Part shown: in pieces, positions 9,634-21,735 of the stretch
Layout of the letters: every line of letters starts with the position of its first letter
How positions within the stretch are numbered: position 1 is the stretch's first letter
Origin: Eutreptiella sp. 'Long Island Sound 2002'
Taxonomy: Eukaryota; Euglenozoa; Euglenophyceae; Eutreptiales; Eutreptiaceae
Direction: 5' to 3'
Assembly (NCBI GenBank): GCA_964036045.1
Contig: OZ038382.1
Location: 100,318,357 to 100,382,356 of the forward strand
DNA: 64,000 nt
The notes under the pieces: generated by a model
Seen by the model: only the letters and a program-made list of their open reading frames with translations
The model's database searches: none
Told to the model about the DNA's origin: nothing
Translations under genes and position numbers: made by a program

Positions 9634-11090
9634 TCAGCGCCCTGAGCTCTCCCCTGATGTGCTTTGAGGCGCTTGTGAGGCCGACATATCGTCCCTCAAT
9701 TGCTTGCTCTCTCTCATCTTCCGGTGACCTGCCATCAGAGTGGCCATATACCCCCCCCTGCTGAATCCAGAGGAGGATGGCCCCTCTCTTTCAATTCTAT
9801 TCGTCACCCCCCCCCTGCTGAATCCTTGGGAAACCAGGTAGGGCGACTGACCTTCATATTTCTGAGCTCTTGGGGCCTTGAAGCCCATACGACGTTGCGC
9901 AACGGATGCCGCTGTCATCGGCATTGCGATTTTTGAGTGTGTGGTGTGGTTCCATGGCACCTGCGGGATCCAGACCAGTCGACGTTATCCTGTCCACCCT
10001 CCTGGATTTGCCTTATCCTAACCAGGGCGTGGTTTGGCACTCTGTCCAGAGTGTGTTTACACGCCTGTTTACCCGATTATTGTTTACTTTTTCTGCCCTC
10101 CAGGATATGTGCATCTGTATGTTGCTGTCTTCAGCCCATCACCGGAGTGTGGACTGTTTTTCCCCTCCGAAGGGATGCGAATCGTATACAAAGGCGCCTT
10201 GAGTCGCCGTGTACATGTTCATACAGCCTGGTCCAGCCTGGACCAGTACCGGAATAAAGATTCTACTGTTTGAGTGCCTGTGATACCGTGTTGCCCTATT
10301 CGCTGTGATGTGTGGAGATCCTGATGGCGCCAGGCGGGAAGCCCAGTTGCCTGACTACACTCCCAGCGGTCCGCCACTGTCAGTCCCAGTGTGAGCCTAC
10401 CGATTCGCAGACGCACTTGCATTCGGATGGCGGCCTCCGGTGCTCCTGACCTCGGTCAGTCTGCCTGGGAAACTGGTGGTTTGAGGAGTCGACGCCTCCG
10501 CCCACACTGCATGAGGACTCCCTCATCTATGGCCTTCGTGGTAATAGGGCGAGGGAAAAGACGGCCTTGATGCCCGATCCCTTCAGGAGGAGACCCCTTA
10601 AGATCCCTTAAGGAGTTCGGCTGTACAACTCTGGACTCGCGTCGTATGGATATGGACATGGTGCGCCCGAGGAAGGACCCGTGGGGACTCTCCCCAGTCG
10701 GCGGGCCTTGGGAAGCTTGGGGTAGCCTGATGGATCTTTGTGGTCGCTCTCGACCTGTGGGACCACCTCAGTCGTCGTGTGTCGCCTATGTTGGCCGTGT
10801 ATGCCACTGCCACTGTGGTGGTGACCGTAGCAGCCGGCACCCGGTGCGCCTGGTATGGGTTAACGGGTCCTTTGGATGCCGAACAATCGCCGCCAGGACC
10901 CGGGACTTGATACTTGATACTATACCTCTTATTACTTACAGTTACAGCATCATACCTATCTTACTGTGGAGTTTGGAGCCTAACCTGCGAATCAACCTGA
11001 AGTGAGGATGTGACACCCCCCCTTCAGGATATGGTCCTGGGTACCCGCTGCCATGCTTGGGTGTTATCGAGCCCCCCCAGGGTTTGCTCT
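9634..11090 (+). other. 3' noncoding region of element A
   Basis: About 1.46 kb between the chromodomain stop and the polypurine tract, far longer than the ~390 bp at this place in elements B and D. It contains two copies of ccccccctgctgaatcc (about 9753-9770 and 9809-9826) and an AATAAA at 10253-10258. I see no reading frame with protein character. A separate element or LTR inside this stretch cannot be excluded. Confidence 0.5.
10253..10258 (+). promoter_or_regulatory. candidate polyadenylation signal
   Basis: AATAAA on the plus strand downstream of element A pol. It may serve the element transcript, but a match this short can occur by chance. Confidence 0.3.
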
Positions 11091-11100
11091 AAGAAGGGGG
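11091..11100 (+). promoter_or_regulatory. polypurine tract before the element A 3' LTR
   Basis: aagaaggggg just before cgaagcggtaccc. The same arrangement, agaagggggg then tgaagccggtt, precedes the LTRs of B and D, so this is the likely plus-strand priming site. Confidence 0.6.
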
Positions 11101-11101
11101 A

Positions 11102-13400
11102 CGAAGCGGTACCCAGAACCCCATGGCTAGGTTACGGCATACAACCGGTCTCCGGTCCACTAACCCCAAGTACGGAAGGGAAGACGGGTCTCCGGTCCAC
11201 CAACCCCATGTACAGAAGGCGCCCGTTGACGCCCGGTGCGAGCCCGGCGGGAGCGTCTTCCGTGCCGTAAAGCCCCGCATCGGCAACCGATGCACCGCCA
11301 GCGGAGATTTGTGTATCAGAATATCAGGAATCAACAGGGTTTTTATTTCATATTGTTTCCGTCAATTTTTACGCTTGCGTTCTGATATTCACTGTTTTGA
11401 CTGCTGGCGGTTGGATCGCGACTTTACCGTAACCGCCAGTTTAACTGTTTATAATGGAAATTGTAACGCAATCCGTCACGAAGGCTCCAAAGCCTTCAGG
11501 AACTGCATGGATGCTTCCGCAATTTTCACATCTTACACTCGCAACCTTAAGCCGAATTTTTCAGGATGTCGAAATCGGATTTTCTACTTCGACATCCCCG
11601 CACTTGATTTGACCTCTTTCGAGTGGACCTAGGTGCTTCCCTATGCACGAATCAACTTTCCTTTTATCTTGCCCTCCATTTGACTCAGAGATATGGGCAA
11701 AACAAAGTTGATTCGTGAGGCCACTTGTGAGGGTCATATCTCGTGCCGCTTGCGAGTATTGACGATAAGAAAACGTGGGATGTATTCACAATACTCCCGA
11801 CGTAATTTGGGAAGCATCATATGCCTTGCGTTTCCACACGTGCGCGCTAGTGTAATGGATCATGGTCAAGAGGGTAGAGTTTGCGTTCTAACTCTTTGGC
11901 AATGACATTGCGTGCGTTAATATAACTTTCGAGTGTAGCGCGCAAGTGTTGGTGTTGCATAGGAACTTTCCTTGAGCTCCTATGAGCCATTGACACAAAG
12001 TTATGCCCTTGGAGGGGCATGACATATCGTGGGGGAAGCTACCTTTTGGGCAATATGTGGTATGTGCCATGTGTTGTATTGCGTGCCCATTTGGCGGGTC
12101 CATCGCTCCAAGACAAACCCGCCAATGGACCTCATATTGTGCAAGCCCCTTCTCCATACTCCCTACGATCAATAGCAAGCCTAACCTTCGTGAAGGGAAG
12201 CTTGTGTGGTGATCCCGAAGCGATGCGTTGGGAGCAAGGCATGTGTTTTGCAATTTTCCATAATTTCATGCGCCCACTTGGGAAGTAGCGCTCGTAACCC
12301 TTCAAGGCGCCCCAAGTGGAGCACATATGTGGGATCGAAGGTCATTGGTGTCAAGTCATTGTGTTTAGAAGGATTAAGTGATTGCACGATCCAAGCCGAA
12401 GATATTATAATATAATTGTGCACCTTTCAAGGCACTTTTGTGTGTGCTTGTGCCAATTTTGCCGTTTTTGGTCCGTCATGATGTCAAGTGGCGACCGTGT
12501 ATCTCAACATTGCGCTCAATTGACATCATGACCGCAGTATGTTCTGGAGGTACATACTTCGGTCCCCAACAGATCTTAGACCCGGCGAATAACTCCTCTT
12601 AGGCTTGGCATACCGTGGCCGCCATGTTGGCGATTTGGGGACTATCCCAAATCATGGGCTCACTTGGCGACCCTGCCATTCCCAATAGCGGAGCAGTTGG
12701 GCGACGCCCAAAAGATATGTTGGACACATAAGACTTGATACCAATCCTATGGCACACTCCCGTCCAAGTCGGGCATGTGCCTCATTTGCCCCAACCATGA
12801 GTGTGCGCATCTTTGGCCATTTTGAGCAATTTTCTACTTTTGCTGCCCGCCGTGCACTATGTTCTAACCCTCGTGCACGCCGGACGCATGGACCAATGGA
12901 CCATACATGACATGGGTGTTATGGGTAATGGTCCCCATGGTCCACACACCACGTGGGCGAAGCAGAGCCACCTTCGTTAAGGTGCTAGCCCAAAATGAGT
13001 GTGGGCAATTTTGCCATTTTTGCATTTGTGGACCCAGTTGGGATCGTCACCACGCCGAGTAGCATAGGGATCTTTGATAGCCAAGACCATGGGAGTCTCT
13101 GTTAGACTCCCGGTGGGTCGCGTATGGAATGACAGATCCGATCTCCAAGCCGGTGTGGAGATATACTATTGGGAGGACCCCAAATTTTGGCTCATTTCGA
13201 GCAGCCAAAATGACCCCATTTCCGGACCCCAATTTCCCCCTTCCGTGTGGTCAATGGGCGGCCCCATTCCTCTAAGCCCACAGGGAGCCCGGACCTAACT
13301 TCAAGTTGTACACTCAGATACAAGTCCTAAGTCCTGCCTCCTACCCTGTGGGCCATTGGCCTTACCTTGGCCGGGCGAACCACGCGTGGGAATGACGCCA
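11102..13400 (+). repeat. diverged 3' LTR, probably of element A
   Basis: Begins CGAAGCGGTACCC (other family LTRs begin TGAAGCCGG). From about 11310 it aligns by eye with LTR-1 of element B: tatcagaatatcaggaatca, the gttaactgtt segment, aatttgggaagcatca, ggtcaagagggtaga and ttggtgttgcatag occur in the same order. It is clearly more diverged than the B, D and E LTRs are from each other. The right end is not identifiable; ~13.4-13.6 kb is an estimate from the 2.4 kb family length. Assignment to A rests on orientation, the polypurine tract and shared pol ancestry. Confidence 0.5.
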
Positions 13401-14123
13401 TGTTTGGTGATTTTGGCATCATGACCCCACTTGACTCATCCGTGTTGCCCTGATGCCGGGACCTCAGAGGGAACCAGGTTGGCTGAGGGCTACAGGGAGT
13501 TCGTACTCGAAGGACATAGGGTCAGTTGCCTCGTCCCTACCTCTGACGGGTCCGGACGAGAGGTCAATTTCGGAGATTTTTGAGCTAATTCCAGTTCGGG
13601 CTGAAACAGCCCATTTTCAGCTACCAACTCCTGGATGATAATGGCGGGGCCACATCTCTGGCTCAGAGTGGAGTTGGGACCTGTTGTTAGTGGAGAATGA
13701 GGAGCCACTGTCGGTTGGCCTTGGAGCCCCTTGGTTCCCAGGAACTCGCCTGTGGCTGGGCGGGACAACCCCCCCTATTTGCAGGGTTTCAGGGTCCGGA
13801 CTGATCAGGGCATGGGTTGTGTTTGAGCCTCCGCCCCCACCAGCCACTGAGAGGGTCGGACCTGGGATTGGAATACGAGTTGGGACTGAGTGTCTATTGT
13901 GCTGTAATGCACTTATCCCGGTCCAGTCTTAACCCCATGTGTACATATCCTGATGTGTTGCTGTACATACTTTCGTTCCCTTGTTGCAGAGTGGCAAGGA
14001 TCCTGAAACGCTTTGTCACATGACACGAGCGTATTGATGCCCTTGTGAGCGTAGTGCCTTGCCTGCCTGCTCACCTGTGCGTGTCACCGCAGCGTCCCGT
14101 GGCCGGCCCCCCACGGGAACGCG
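13401..14123. other. unassigned interval
   Basis: No coding frame with protein character and no repeat shared with the rest of the window. The tail of the preceding LTR may extend into it. Confidence 0.4.
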
Positions 14124-16591
14124 TCAATACATTTCAAGTTGGTCCCAGATCTGCTTCACTCCATACGAGAAGATCCACGGTCGTACTCTCAAAACTGTTC
14201 CCTTATACTTCACTTTGCCATCCACCATGCTACAGAAAAACTCCGACTGTTCAGAATCATGGAAACCAACTCTCCATCTGCCCTCACAAATAGTGATGTG
14301 TTTCAATCCTGTAGCACTGATAGAGTGTAGCAACTCACGAACTGCCATTTTTCCCATAGTTTCTGGCAATCCTCGGACTTCAACCCAGTTGCGCAGGACA
14401 TTTTGGTCCGCCTGAGAGTCTCTGATCTTCTGCTTGGTCTCGGGCGTGAGCTTGCTCAGGAGGATCTTCTTCATTTCGCCTTCAGAAAGTCCTTCTCCAG
14501 AGTTCTCCGCCTCTTGCACCAAAAACTCACAATCTTGCCTTGCTATTTGAATCTCTTCCAGAAACAATTTCTTGATCGCCCTGAAGTTCTCCAGACGGTT
14601 CCTGTAATGATCTTCAGGAAGTCGAGAGCCTTTCTTATTGAGACTTCGATACAGCTCTTCATAAGTCAGGGGATCTCCTTGATTCTGCCTTTCCACATAA
14701 AGGTTATAAGTACTTTCTCTGAGTTTGCCAGTCAAACAGTCCATCAACCCAAGGATCCAGAGTTCCTTGTCCAGTTTCTCCGTCTGCAGCCACACCATGA
14801 TCTGTCTCTCGAAGGACGCCCAGTAATTTGGGTGCCCTGAGAACTTCGGCTGCTTCATTACTGAACCCCTCAGCCTCATGTGCAACGGATTCAGCAGGTG
14901 GTTCAGGTTGAAATTTGTGGCTGTGCCAACCAGATTGACGAACACTGGGTTGACAGCAGCGCCTCCGGTTGCCTGTGCCTGCGCAATTGCGGCCGCCAGC
15001 AACGCCTGGTCCACAGTAGGCTGCACAAACGGCGTTGATTGCCCTGGATGAAGCCTCATCTCCTTCAATTTCTTCTGCTTTTCTTTGATTTTGGCTTCGT
15101 TTTCTTTCTGCTGCCGGTCCTTCTTCTTCAGGGCCATTGATCGCTCCTTCACGGTGGTCTTTGCCTTGCCATCAATATCTCCGACAGTACTCACGGACAG
15201 TACAGACCTTCCTGACGAAGATTCTCCTCCTTCGGTACCCAGATTGGAGCCAATAGGGCTTGCAATTCCAGCAGGGGGGATACCAGAAATTCCAGTAAAA
15301 GGTCGATGTGAACTGGTAAAAGCTCGGGGTGCCGGAGAATGTGGAACGCCGTAAGGCGTGGATGCAGGTGCAGCTGAGGAGGTAGGTGCTGGGTGGCTTG
15401 CCATCGTAGGCGCTGGTCCAGTGAGCCGGGTAGTGCTCAGATTTTGTACCAGATTCGTCACCTCCCCCAGCTTCTGCTCCATCTCCTTCCACTCGCTGTC
15501 ATCATCCCTCTTTTTCTCCTTGGCGGACTTCTTCAGCTCCTTCACCCTTTCTTCCAGCAACCAAATCTAACGTCGAAAGGAGCAGTCCTTGGCACACTCG
15601 CCACAGGACGGGCATCTTGTCCCTTTTCCCTTGCTTCTCACCTCGTCCACCCGAGTGTCAACACTGGAGGTGGAGCTGGGGAGTTTGGACAGCTGCTCCC
15701 TGGAGAGGGGAGAATGCGTCGAATCACACCTCATTTCGTCGACCTCGTTGTCGTTCCAACCCCAGGCGCCCGACGGACCAGCGTGCGGATGCACATTCTG
15801 GCGTCTCTCCTCGGCAATGATCGCCATCTGCACCATCACGGCGGCCTGGTGGTCGAACTGGTCCATCAGCTCTTCCCAGTCCTCTAGTTCCTGCAATTGG
15901 GCGTCGAATCGCAACCGGTCGCTGTCCCTGATGAACTGGCACGACGCCCTGAACCAGTCCCTCAGGCAGCCACGTTAGCTCGCCTCCGCCAGCAGCCAAT
16001 TCTGGCGGTGCAGGAATTCCTCATTTGAGATCTGCTGGAAGTGGTTTTCCCGGTAATCACCACTAATTCCAGTATCAGACTGCTCTCCTTCGCTGCTGCT
16101 GTCTTCAAGATCAGGTAGAGCGTGAGAGGAGGAACCAGATTCACTCGAGGAGGGAGATTCTCGCCGGGTTTAAGGTTGGGTGGGGCGTTCACACAACAAT
16201 CAGCACAAGTATGAACTCCAGGCCAATGCCTATGGCCACAGTAAGGACACTCAGAAGGGTGATCTTCGGTTCGCTGGGGAGATGCCAGGAATGTAACCTC
16301 AGGGGGAACACGCAGTGACTCTCTACGAGTGATAGCCCCGCTAAAGTCCGATTATCTCAGAGTGTCCGTGGAGATTCCAGAAGCAGAGTCATGATTTTCT
16401 CTGCTACCATGTAACCGCTGCATAGTGGTTGATCTTTCTTGTAACTGCGAAGCCTGTAGCTTTGATGCCCCAGGGGTCGTAACGCCCGACACTGCCCCTG
16501 CTATCTCCGAACCCAACTGACCCTCTTCAGACCCATATTCAGCCTCGGGGAGCGACATATGCGAAGCACTTGTAAGTCCTTTGAACTCCAT
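14124..16591 (-). pseudogene. decayed gag-like gene of another retroelement
   Basis: Minus-strand coding remnant from MEFKGLTSASH at 16591 to 14124. In order: Ser/Glu-rich start; a Cys/His cluster CPYCGHRHWPGVHTC near 16225; a Ser/Asp/Glu-rich segment; a helical stretch; a second Cys cluster CPSCGECAKDC near 15580; a charged coiled coil (LEERVKELKK); an Ala/Pro/Ser linker; a capsid-like region containing PKFSGHPNYWASFERQI; and a C-terminal segment with GRWRVGFHDSEQSEFF. Breaks seen: TAA at about 16354, a frame change near 16155, TAA near 15976, and TAG at 15569-15567, after which the same frame runs open for 478 codons. No pol follows on either side. It is unlike the chromovirus gags of elements A, D and E. 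The gag-like reading is inference from layout; family unknown. Confidence 0.5.
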
Positions 16592-16887
16592 GGTGGAATA
16601 TGAAGAGTACGAAAACCAGGTCTACAAAAATGGAGCAGACCTAGAATCTCAATGCGCATTCATCGCACATAAGGACACAACGTGAAATCATTCGAAATAA
16701 TTTAAATAAATCCGATTGGGAAATCACGAAAGACAAATGCGACTCGACGCGCGCTCACAGGCGACATCTGGCGGCGAACGGAAAACATGAAAACAAGGGG
16801 AAAATCTACTGCACTAATGTACATCTGAGAATCACTGAAATTCTGATCACATTGATGTATAATCTGAGTGCTGTCACTGCTGCCCTT
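16592..16887. other. unassigned AT-rich interval
   Basis: No convincing coding frame. It separates the decayed gag-like gene from the truncated left edge of element B; the break point near 16888 falls inside the protease sequence of B. Confidence 0.4.
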
Positions 16888-17248
16888 ACAGAGGAATCTC
16901 TGCAGCCTAGCCGTAGACCGGTACGCCTGAAGGTAACCATTGGGGAGATTATGGGTGGTGACACCCATGAGGCCACTATCAGTATGGAATTATGGGAGCA
17001 TGAGCGCTTGAACCGCCCTTAATTCGGCGAAGAGAAGCACTCTATTCGGGAACTTCTATGTGGCCGACATTGCAGATTGGGATATGATCATGGGGTATGA
17101 CTTCATGGTGGGAAACGCCATTTGAGCCCTTCCCCATCGTACAACGCTGGTCCGGGAGGATGATGAATGCCTTACATGGCTGTCCACGGACTATGCATGC
17201 GGATCATCCCAATGGAATGCTGAGGAAGAGGATCGGATCGTCCGAGCG
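16888..17248 (+). pseudogene. pol: element B protease remnant, 5'-truncated
   Basis: Starts abruptly at sequence matching the E-E-S-L-Q-P-S segment just after the protease active site of D and E, so the DTG motif, gag and 5' LTR are missing. A TAA interrupts NRP-x-FGEE-type sequence near 17020 and the frame shifts after GYDFMVGNAI near 17125. It marks the left boundary of element B. Confidence 0.7.
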
Positions 17249-18988
17249 GTGCAAGCTGTGGGTGCCAAGTCCAGAGGAGACCGCCGAGTTCAGCCCACGG
17301 AGTATGGAATGGCGCCGCAGGTGTATGACAGGATGATCCAGACCCTGGGAGCCGAAGCGCCGGAGACGGACGTCTTCGCTTCCCGGGATGCCCCACCTTT
17401 GCGGAAGTGTAGGAGGCATTGGCATCGAGGAGACTCAGCCTGGCACAGGCATTGGGGTTTGAAGGAGTGGGGGCCCATGTATTGGCATGGCTCCCTGGAC
17501 AACACCAGATGTACGGTGGAGAAGATTGTCGCGGATAGGGCGAAGGGGATCCTGGTCATGACCGGCATAGGATCCACCCCATGTCTGCTGGAAGGTCTCA
17601 AGTCGACGCTGGACTCCATCACCCTGAACGTGATGTCATTTGACGCCAAGGGTGTATCAATGCCCTCCTTGGGTCAAGCGTGGGGTACCAAGGCCTTCCT
17701 GGTGGACCAGGCGCAAGGCCAGCCCACGGGTGATGAAGCATTCATCCGTAGAGTGGAGGCGGTGCCCATGCGGGTCATGTTTGAGCCCAAGGAGGGGACG
17801 GATCGGCAGATTGATGGCATTGACATCCTGTTCTACCCCCAGATCGACCACGTCGTCAACTACATGCAGATGGGGATGCACGACCGTGTGGCAGCCAAGG
17901 AGGGGCGGGCCATGGTCAAATCTCCGCATTGGTGGGATGACAAGATGTTGGTCACCGGCAAGTACGAGAGGGATGAGTTTGTGGCGAGGGTCATGGATCA
18001 CATTGCGGACCAATATGATGGTCCGGTTGGGTTGGACCCCCGGACGTGGGTTTTCCCAAGAATGGGAGCCGATAGCGACAAAAACAAGGCCGGGGCCGCA
18101 AATTTCCGAAGATTATTGGTGGGAAGCGCGCCCCACGACGATGAAGACGGCATATCAGACGAGGAGAAGTCTGACTCGGACCCGGAAGAGGCCTATACCG
18201 CAGTGCGGTCAGTTGTATCGATACTGAAGCAAGCGGCTGAAGAGGCCCAGGAGAACCCGATGGTCACCGAGCTGAGGGAGAGGCTGATCAATGCCTTTCC
18301 GCAGTTATTCAGCAGCGTCGCCAACAAGAACCCTCCAGATCGTCGGAGGTTTGGCACAGCGAGGATCAAGCTGAGGCCGAACCCCAAGATCTATCGTCAT
18401 CGGGAGTACCAACCTCAGGGCGATCGGGCTGAGGCCATGAAGAAGTTGTTGGCCGAGTTTATTGAGCGGGGCTGGATCGAACCCTCCGACAGTGAGTGGG
18501 CCAGCCCAGCCTTTATCGTGCCCAAGAAAGAGAAGGGTGAGTGGAGGTTGGTGGTGGATTACAGGGGTTTGAACGAGCAAACCGAGCACGACTCGTACTC
18601 GCTTCCCCTGATCGACACCATCCTCCAAAAGCAACAGAAAAAGCGGAAGTTTACGGTGTTAGACCTGAAACACGGCTATCACCAGATGCCGCTACACCCG
18701 GACTCCAGGCCCTGCACAGCGATGTCGACACCGCTGGGGCCCATGCAGTGGAAAGTGGTGCCTATGGGCACCAAGAATGGCAACGCCGCTTTCCAGCGCA
18801 TGATGGAGGACCTACTCGGTCCTGTCTGGGACTGTGTCGACCCCCTTCTGGATGACATCATCATCGGGTCCGGCACAGAGGACATGACTGAGGACGAGCT
18901 CATCGAAGCGCATGAGAAGGATCTGCGCCGAGTGCTCAGCGAGCTGGACATTCACAACACGGTGTGCGAGCCCACTCTTCGTGAATAA
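17249..18988 (+). pseudogene. pol: element B methyltransferase-like domain and reverse transcriptase
   Basis: Longest open part of element B (579 codons). The first ~110 residues contain ETDVFASRDAP, a RGDSAWHRHWGLKEWG core and GILVMTG, the conserved inter-protease/RT domain of this clade. Then an acidic connector (DGISDEEKSDSDPEEA) and RT with LVVDYRGLNEQ, motif A VLDLKHGYHQ and a catalytic box LLDD at about 18841-18852, where D and E have FVDD. The frame is lost at NTVCEPTLRE and continues in another frame. The start chosen is only the first codon of the open frame; the protein has no real start. Confidence 0.75.
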
Positions 18989-19697
18989 AGTGGAGTTCGC
19001 GGGTCACGTGGTCAGTCACGGGCAACGCCGTCCCATGACTGGGAGGCTGGCGTCCCTGCACCACTGGGAGAAGCCCCAGACAATCAGCAAACTCCGATCC
19101 TTCATGGGGTTCTGCGACTACTATTCTGGCTATGTGCGGATGTATGCAGAACTATCAGGACCGCTGCACAAGATGCTGCAGGTGGGCAAGTTCGATGGCC
19201 GGAAGGGGAGCAAGAAGAAGCTTGCCTGGACCCTTGAGGCCGAAGATGCCTTCAGCCGCCTGAAGGTGCGACTCCTGGGGCAGCTGGGGCTATTCCTGGT
19301 GGACCCGGACAAGGGATTTGTGCTACGGACGGACGCCTCCGACTATGCTGTAGGGGCAGTCCCCGAGCAGATCCCGGACGACAGGTCGCACGTACCCGTG
19401 GCGTTTTGGAGTCGGATCCTGGCTGAGGGCCAACGTCGAAACTGGACCGCGAGGGAGAAGGAGACGTACGCCACTGTCTGTGCGCTCAGGAAGTGGTCTG
19501 GCCACATCGAATTGCAACCGGTGGTGGTGTGTACTGACCATCAGTCCTTGCAGAGCTGGCACAAGGAGCACGTCGACACCCCCTCGGGACCGGCGGCAAG
19601 GAGGGCCCGATGGCATGAGACGTTCGCAAAGTTCAACCTCAGCGTTTCTTACGTCCTGGGGAAGGACAACACTGTGGCGCATTGCCTCAGTCGATGA
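18960..19697 (+). pseudogene. pol: element B RT C-terminus and RNase H
   Basis: Continues the RT (FVNKVEFAGHVV, MGFCDYYSGYVRMYAEL) into RNase H (VLRTDASDYAVGAV, CTDHQSLQSWHKEH). It stops at TGA 19695-19697, where A and E have TGG for Trp in the S-R-W-A-Y-P motif; element D carries the same TGA. Confidence 0.75.
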
Positions 19698-21343
19698 GCC
19701 TACCCCGCGGGCAAGGCATGGATGGACATATCCAGCCATGGGGACGCCGAGGAGACTGAGGAGGCCAAACGCATCATCGAGATGGAGAAGGCCATGGAGG
19801 GAGAGGGGGTCAAGTGCTTTGTGGTGATGGCAAACCGTACAGACCTGGCCAAGTTCCGGGGTGCCCGAGTCCAAGCTATTCGAGAGGAAACCCTCAAGCA
19901 ATGGATGGTGGCCCCTGTAGAGCTAGTCAGGTCGGTGCTCACAGAAGACTGGTCGGATGACTACGCGGCATCCGGCTCCTGGAGCAGGTACTGGAATGCC
20001 GTGAGCGCCCCGTCGGACGACGAATGGCCGGAGGGCTTGACTGAGGATGGGGATAAACTGTTCCTCAAGGACAAGCTATTGGTCCCTGAGAACCGCATGG
20101 AAGCGCTCATTGACCACTGGCATAACGCCCAGCTCATGCATCCTGGTCGGGACAAGATGCAGCAGGACCTGGAGTGGCGCTTCAAGTTCCCACCGGGGTA
20201 CTACGCACTCCTGGACAAGTACTGCAGCGACTGCGCCGTGTGTCGGGCCACGAGGAGCTCCAACCACTCCACGGCTGGCAACACGGTGTATACGGCTATA
20301 CCGGAGGCCCCTATGCGGTCAGTGGCCGTGGATGTGTTCGCCATGCCGGAGGTCACTGTGGAAGGAGAGACAAGCATGGAGTTGGTCTGCAGGCCAAGAC
20401 CGTCGCCGACGCCATGATCAGGCATTGGCTGACAATTTTTGATGTCCCAGCTGTCATCTGCAGCGATCGGAGCAGTCAATTCGTGGGGACGTGGTTCGAG
20501 ACGATGTGCAAGCACATCGGGATTCGGCACGCCAAGACCGTGGCATACCACAGCTGGTCGAATGGCCGGGCTGAGGTGGCCAGTCGGCAGATGTTCGAAA
20601 AGTTCTGCCAGCTGCACATTGACAACCCGGGCCGGAACTGGTATAATTCGCTGTGGAGAGTACTCCAGGCGTACTATGACCTTCTGGGGCCCACTGGACT
20701 GTCGCCCCATCATATCCTGTTCCTACGGGATCGAGTGTCACGCACTCCCCCGTGGTTGAACCCTGGCAAAGTGGCCCGGGGTGCAAAAGCTCTGATGGCG
20801 GAGGCGGACAACACGGCGGCCAAGGTGTGCAAAGCACTTCAGGACGAGCATGAGAAGAGGGCCAAGTACTTCAAGCAGGGAAAAGTCCAGAAATATGCTT
20901 TCCAAGACACTGTATGGGTGGAACGGCACCACACGGATGTCCTGTCCAGGCATCAGCAGGCGTCTCGGTATGTGCCGGGGGTAATCGTGCGAAGGTCGGG
21001 CAGGATGTGTATGCAGTTCGTGTGGGGGATAACAAGATCCTGGACCGCGACCATACCCAGCTTTGTCCCTGAGCACCAGACCCCAGCGGACGTCTCGTCA
21101 CCTTCAAGTTCACGGCCGGCGATGTGGACCCGGACGACGAGGGTGAGGACGACGACTTCACTGCTGAGAGGATCCTGACGGACAAGCCGAACCCGGGGAC
21201 GCCCTGGGGGAAGGCTTTATAAAGTTCCGAGCAGTTTTGTGCCGAGGTATACCACGGTCTGGATGGAGTATCTCAGGAGGAAGAACATCTCCTTGGATGT
21301 CAAGGACGTGTTGGTCTATTTGGTGGCTGCTGTTGCACCGTAA
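19698..21343 (+). pseudogene. pol: element B integrase with deleted chromodomain core
   Basis: Integrase zinc domain (HWHNAQLMHPG ... CSDCAVC) and first catalytic Asp (VAVDVFAMPEV) are in the frame ending at 20417. A deletion of about 85 bp near 20372 removes the segment that reads LAVDRHSGYI in D, and the frame changes. The rest (ICSDRSSQFVGTW, NGRAEVASR) follows in a frame open to 21178. The chromodomain starts FTAERILTDK, but its core (VRWKGF...ESWEPP in D) is deleted around 21225, leaving SFVPRYTTVWMEYLRR. Terminal TAA at 21341-21343. Confidence 0.75.
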
Positions 21344-21735
21344 TGGATCCCCCTTGGCCTTTTTGTTTGTTCTTGTGCTTGGGAGACGGGTGAGGGCGTT
21401 CATCGGGGGTTTTTGGGCCTTGCTTGGCCATATACCCCCTTCACTCGATCTCCACATATATATTTCCTTGTGGTATACTTATTTACGTCGACCGACGACG
21501 TTTCTCTATCTTTGATCCCCTTGGTCCATGTTGTAGATCAAGAGGAGACCAGATATGGCGTGGGGCACCGATTATGAGTGTCCTCACCCCTCCCTTGGGG
21601 CATGGGGGACGCTTACGCCGTGTGTGGGGCCTCTGTGTTTCCTTGGGACATGGGGGGGGGGTTTGGAGCCCAATGGGTTCCTCCCGTCCTCTCTTCAACG
21701 ACTTCCGAGCAGATACAACGCTCTGAGAAGGGGGG
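21344..21735 (+). other. element B 3' noncoding region with polypurine tract
   Basis: About 390 bp between the pol stop and the LTR. It ends in gagaagggggg (21725-21735), directly abutting TGAAGCC, the expected plus-strand primer. The same stretch lies in reverse at 28027-28422 in element D. Confidence 0.75.

Noticed and set aside
11008-11030. TGTGACACCCCCC as an LTR start
   Set aside because: Plausible as a plant-type LTR terminus, but the polypurine tract and family-specific start 80 bp downstream (aagaaggggg, cgaagcggtaccc) match the sister elements better.
13684-14330. Several overlapping 60-118 codon frames between the LTR and the gag-like gene
   Set aside because: No protein-like composition, no agreement between frames, and no similarity to other parts of the window.
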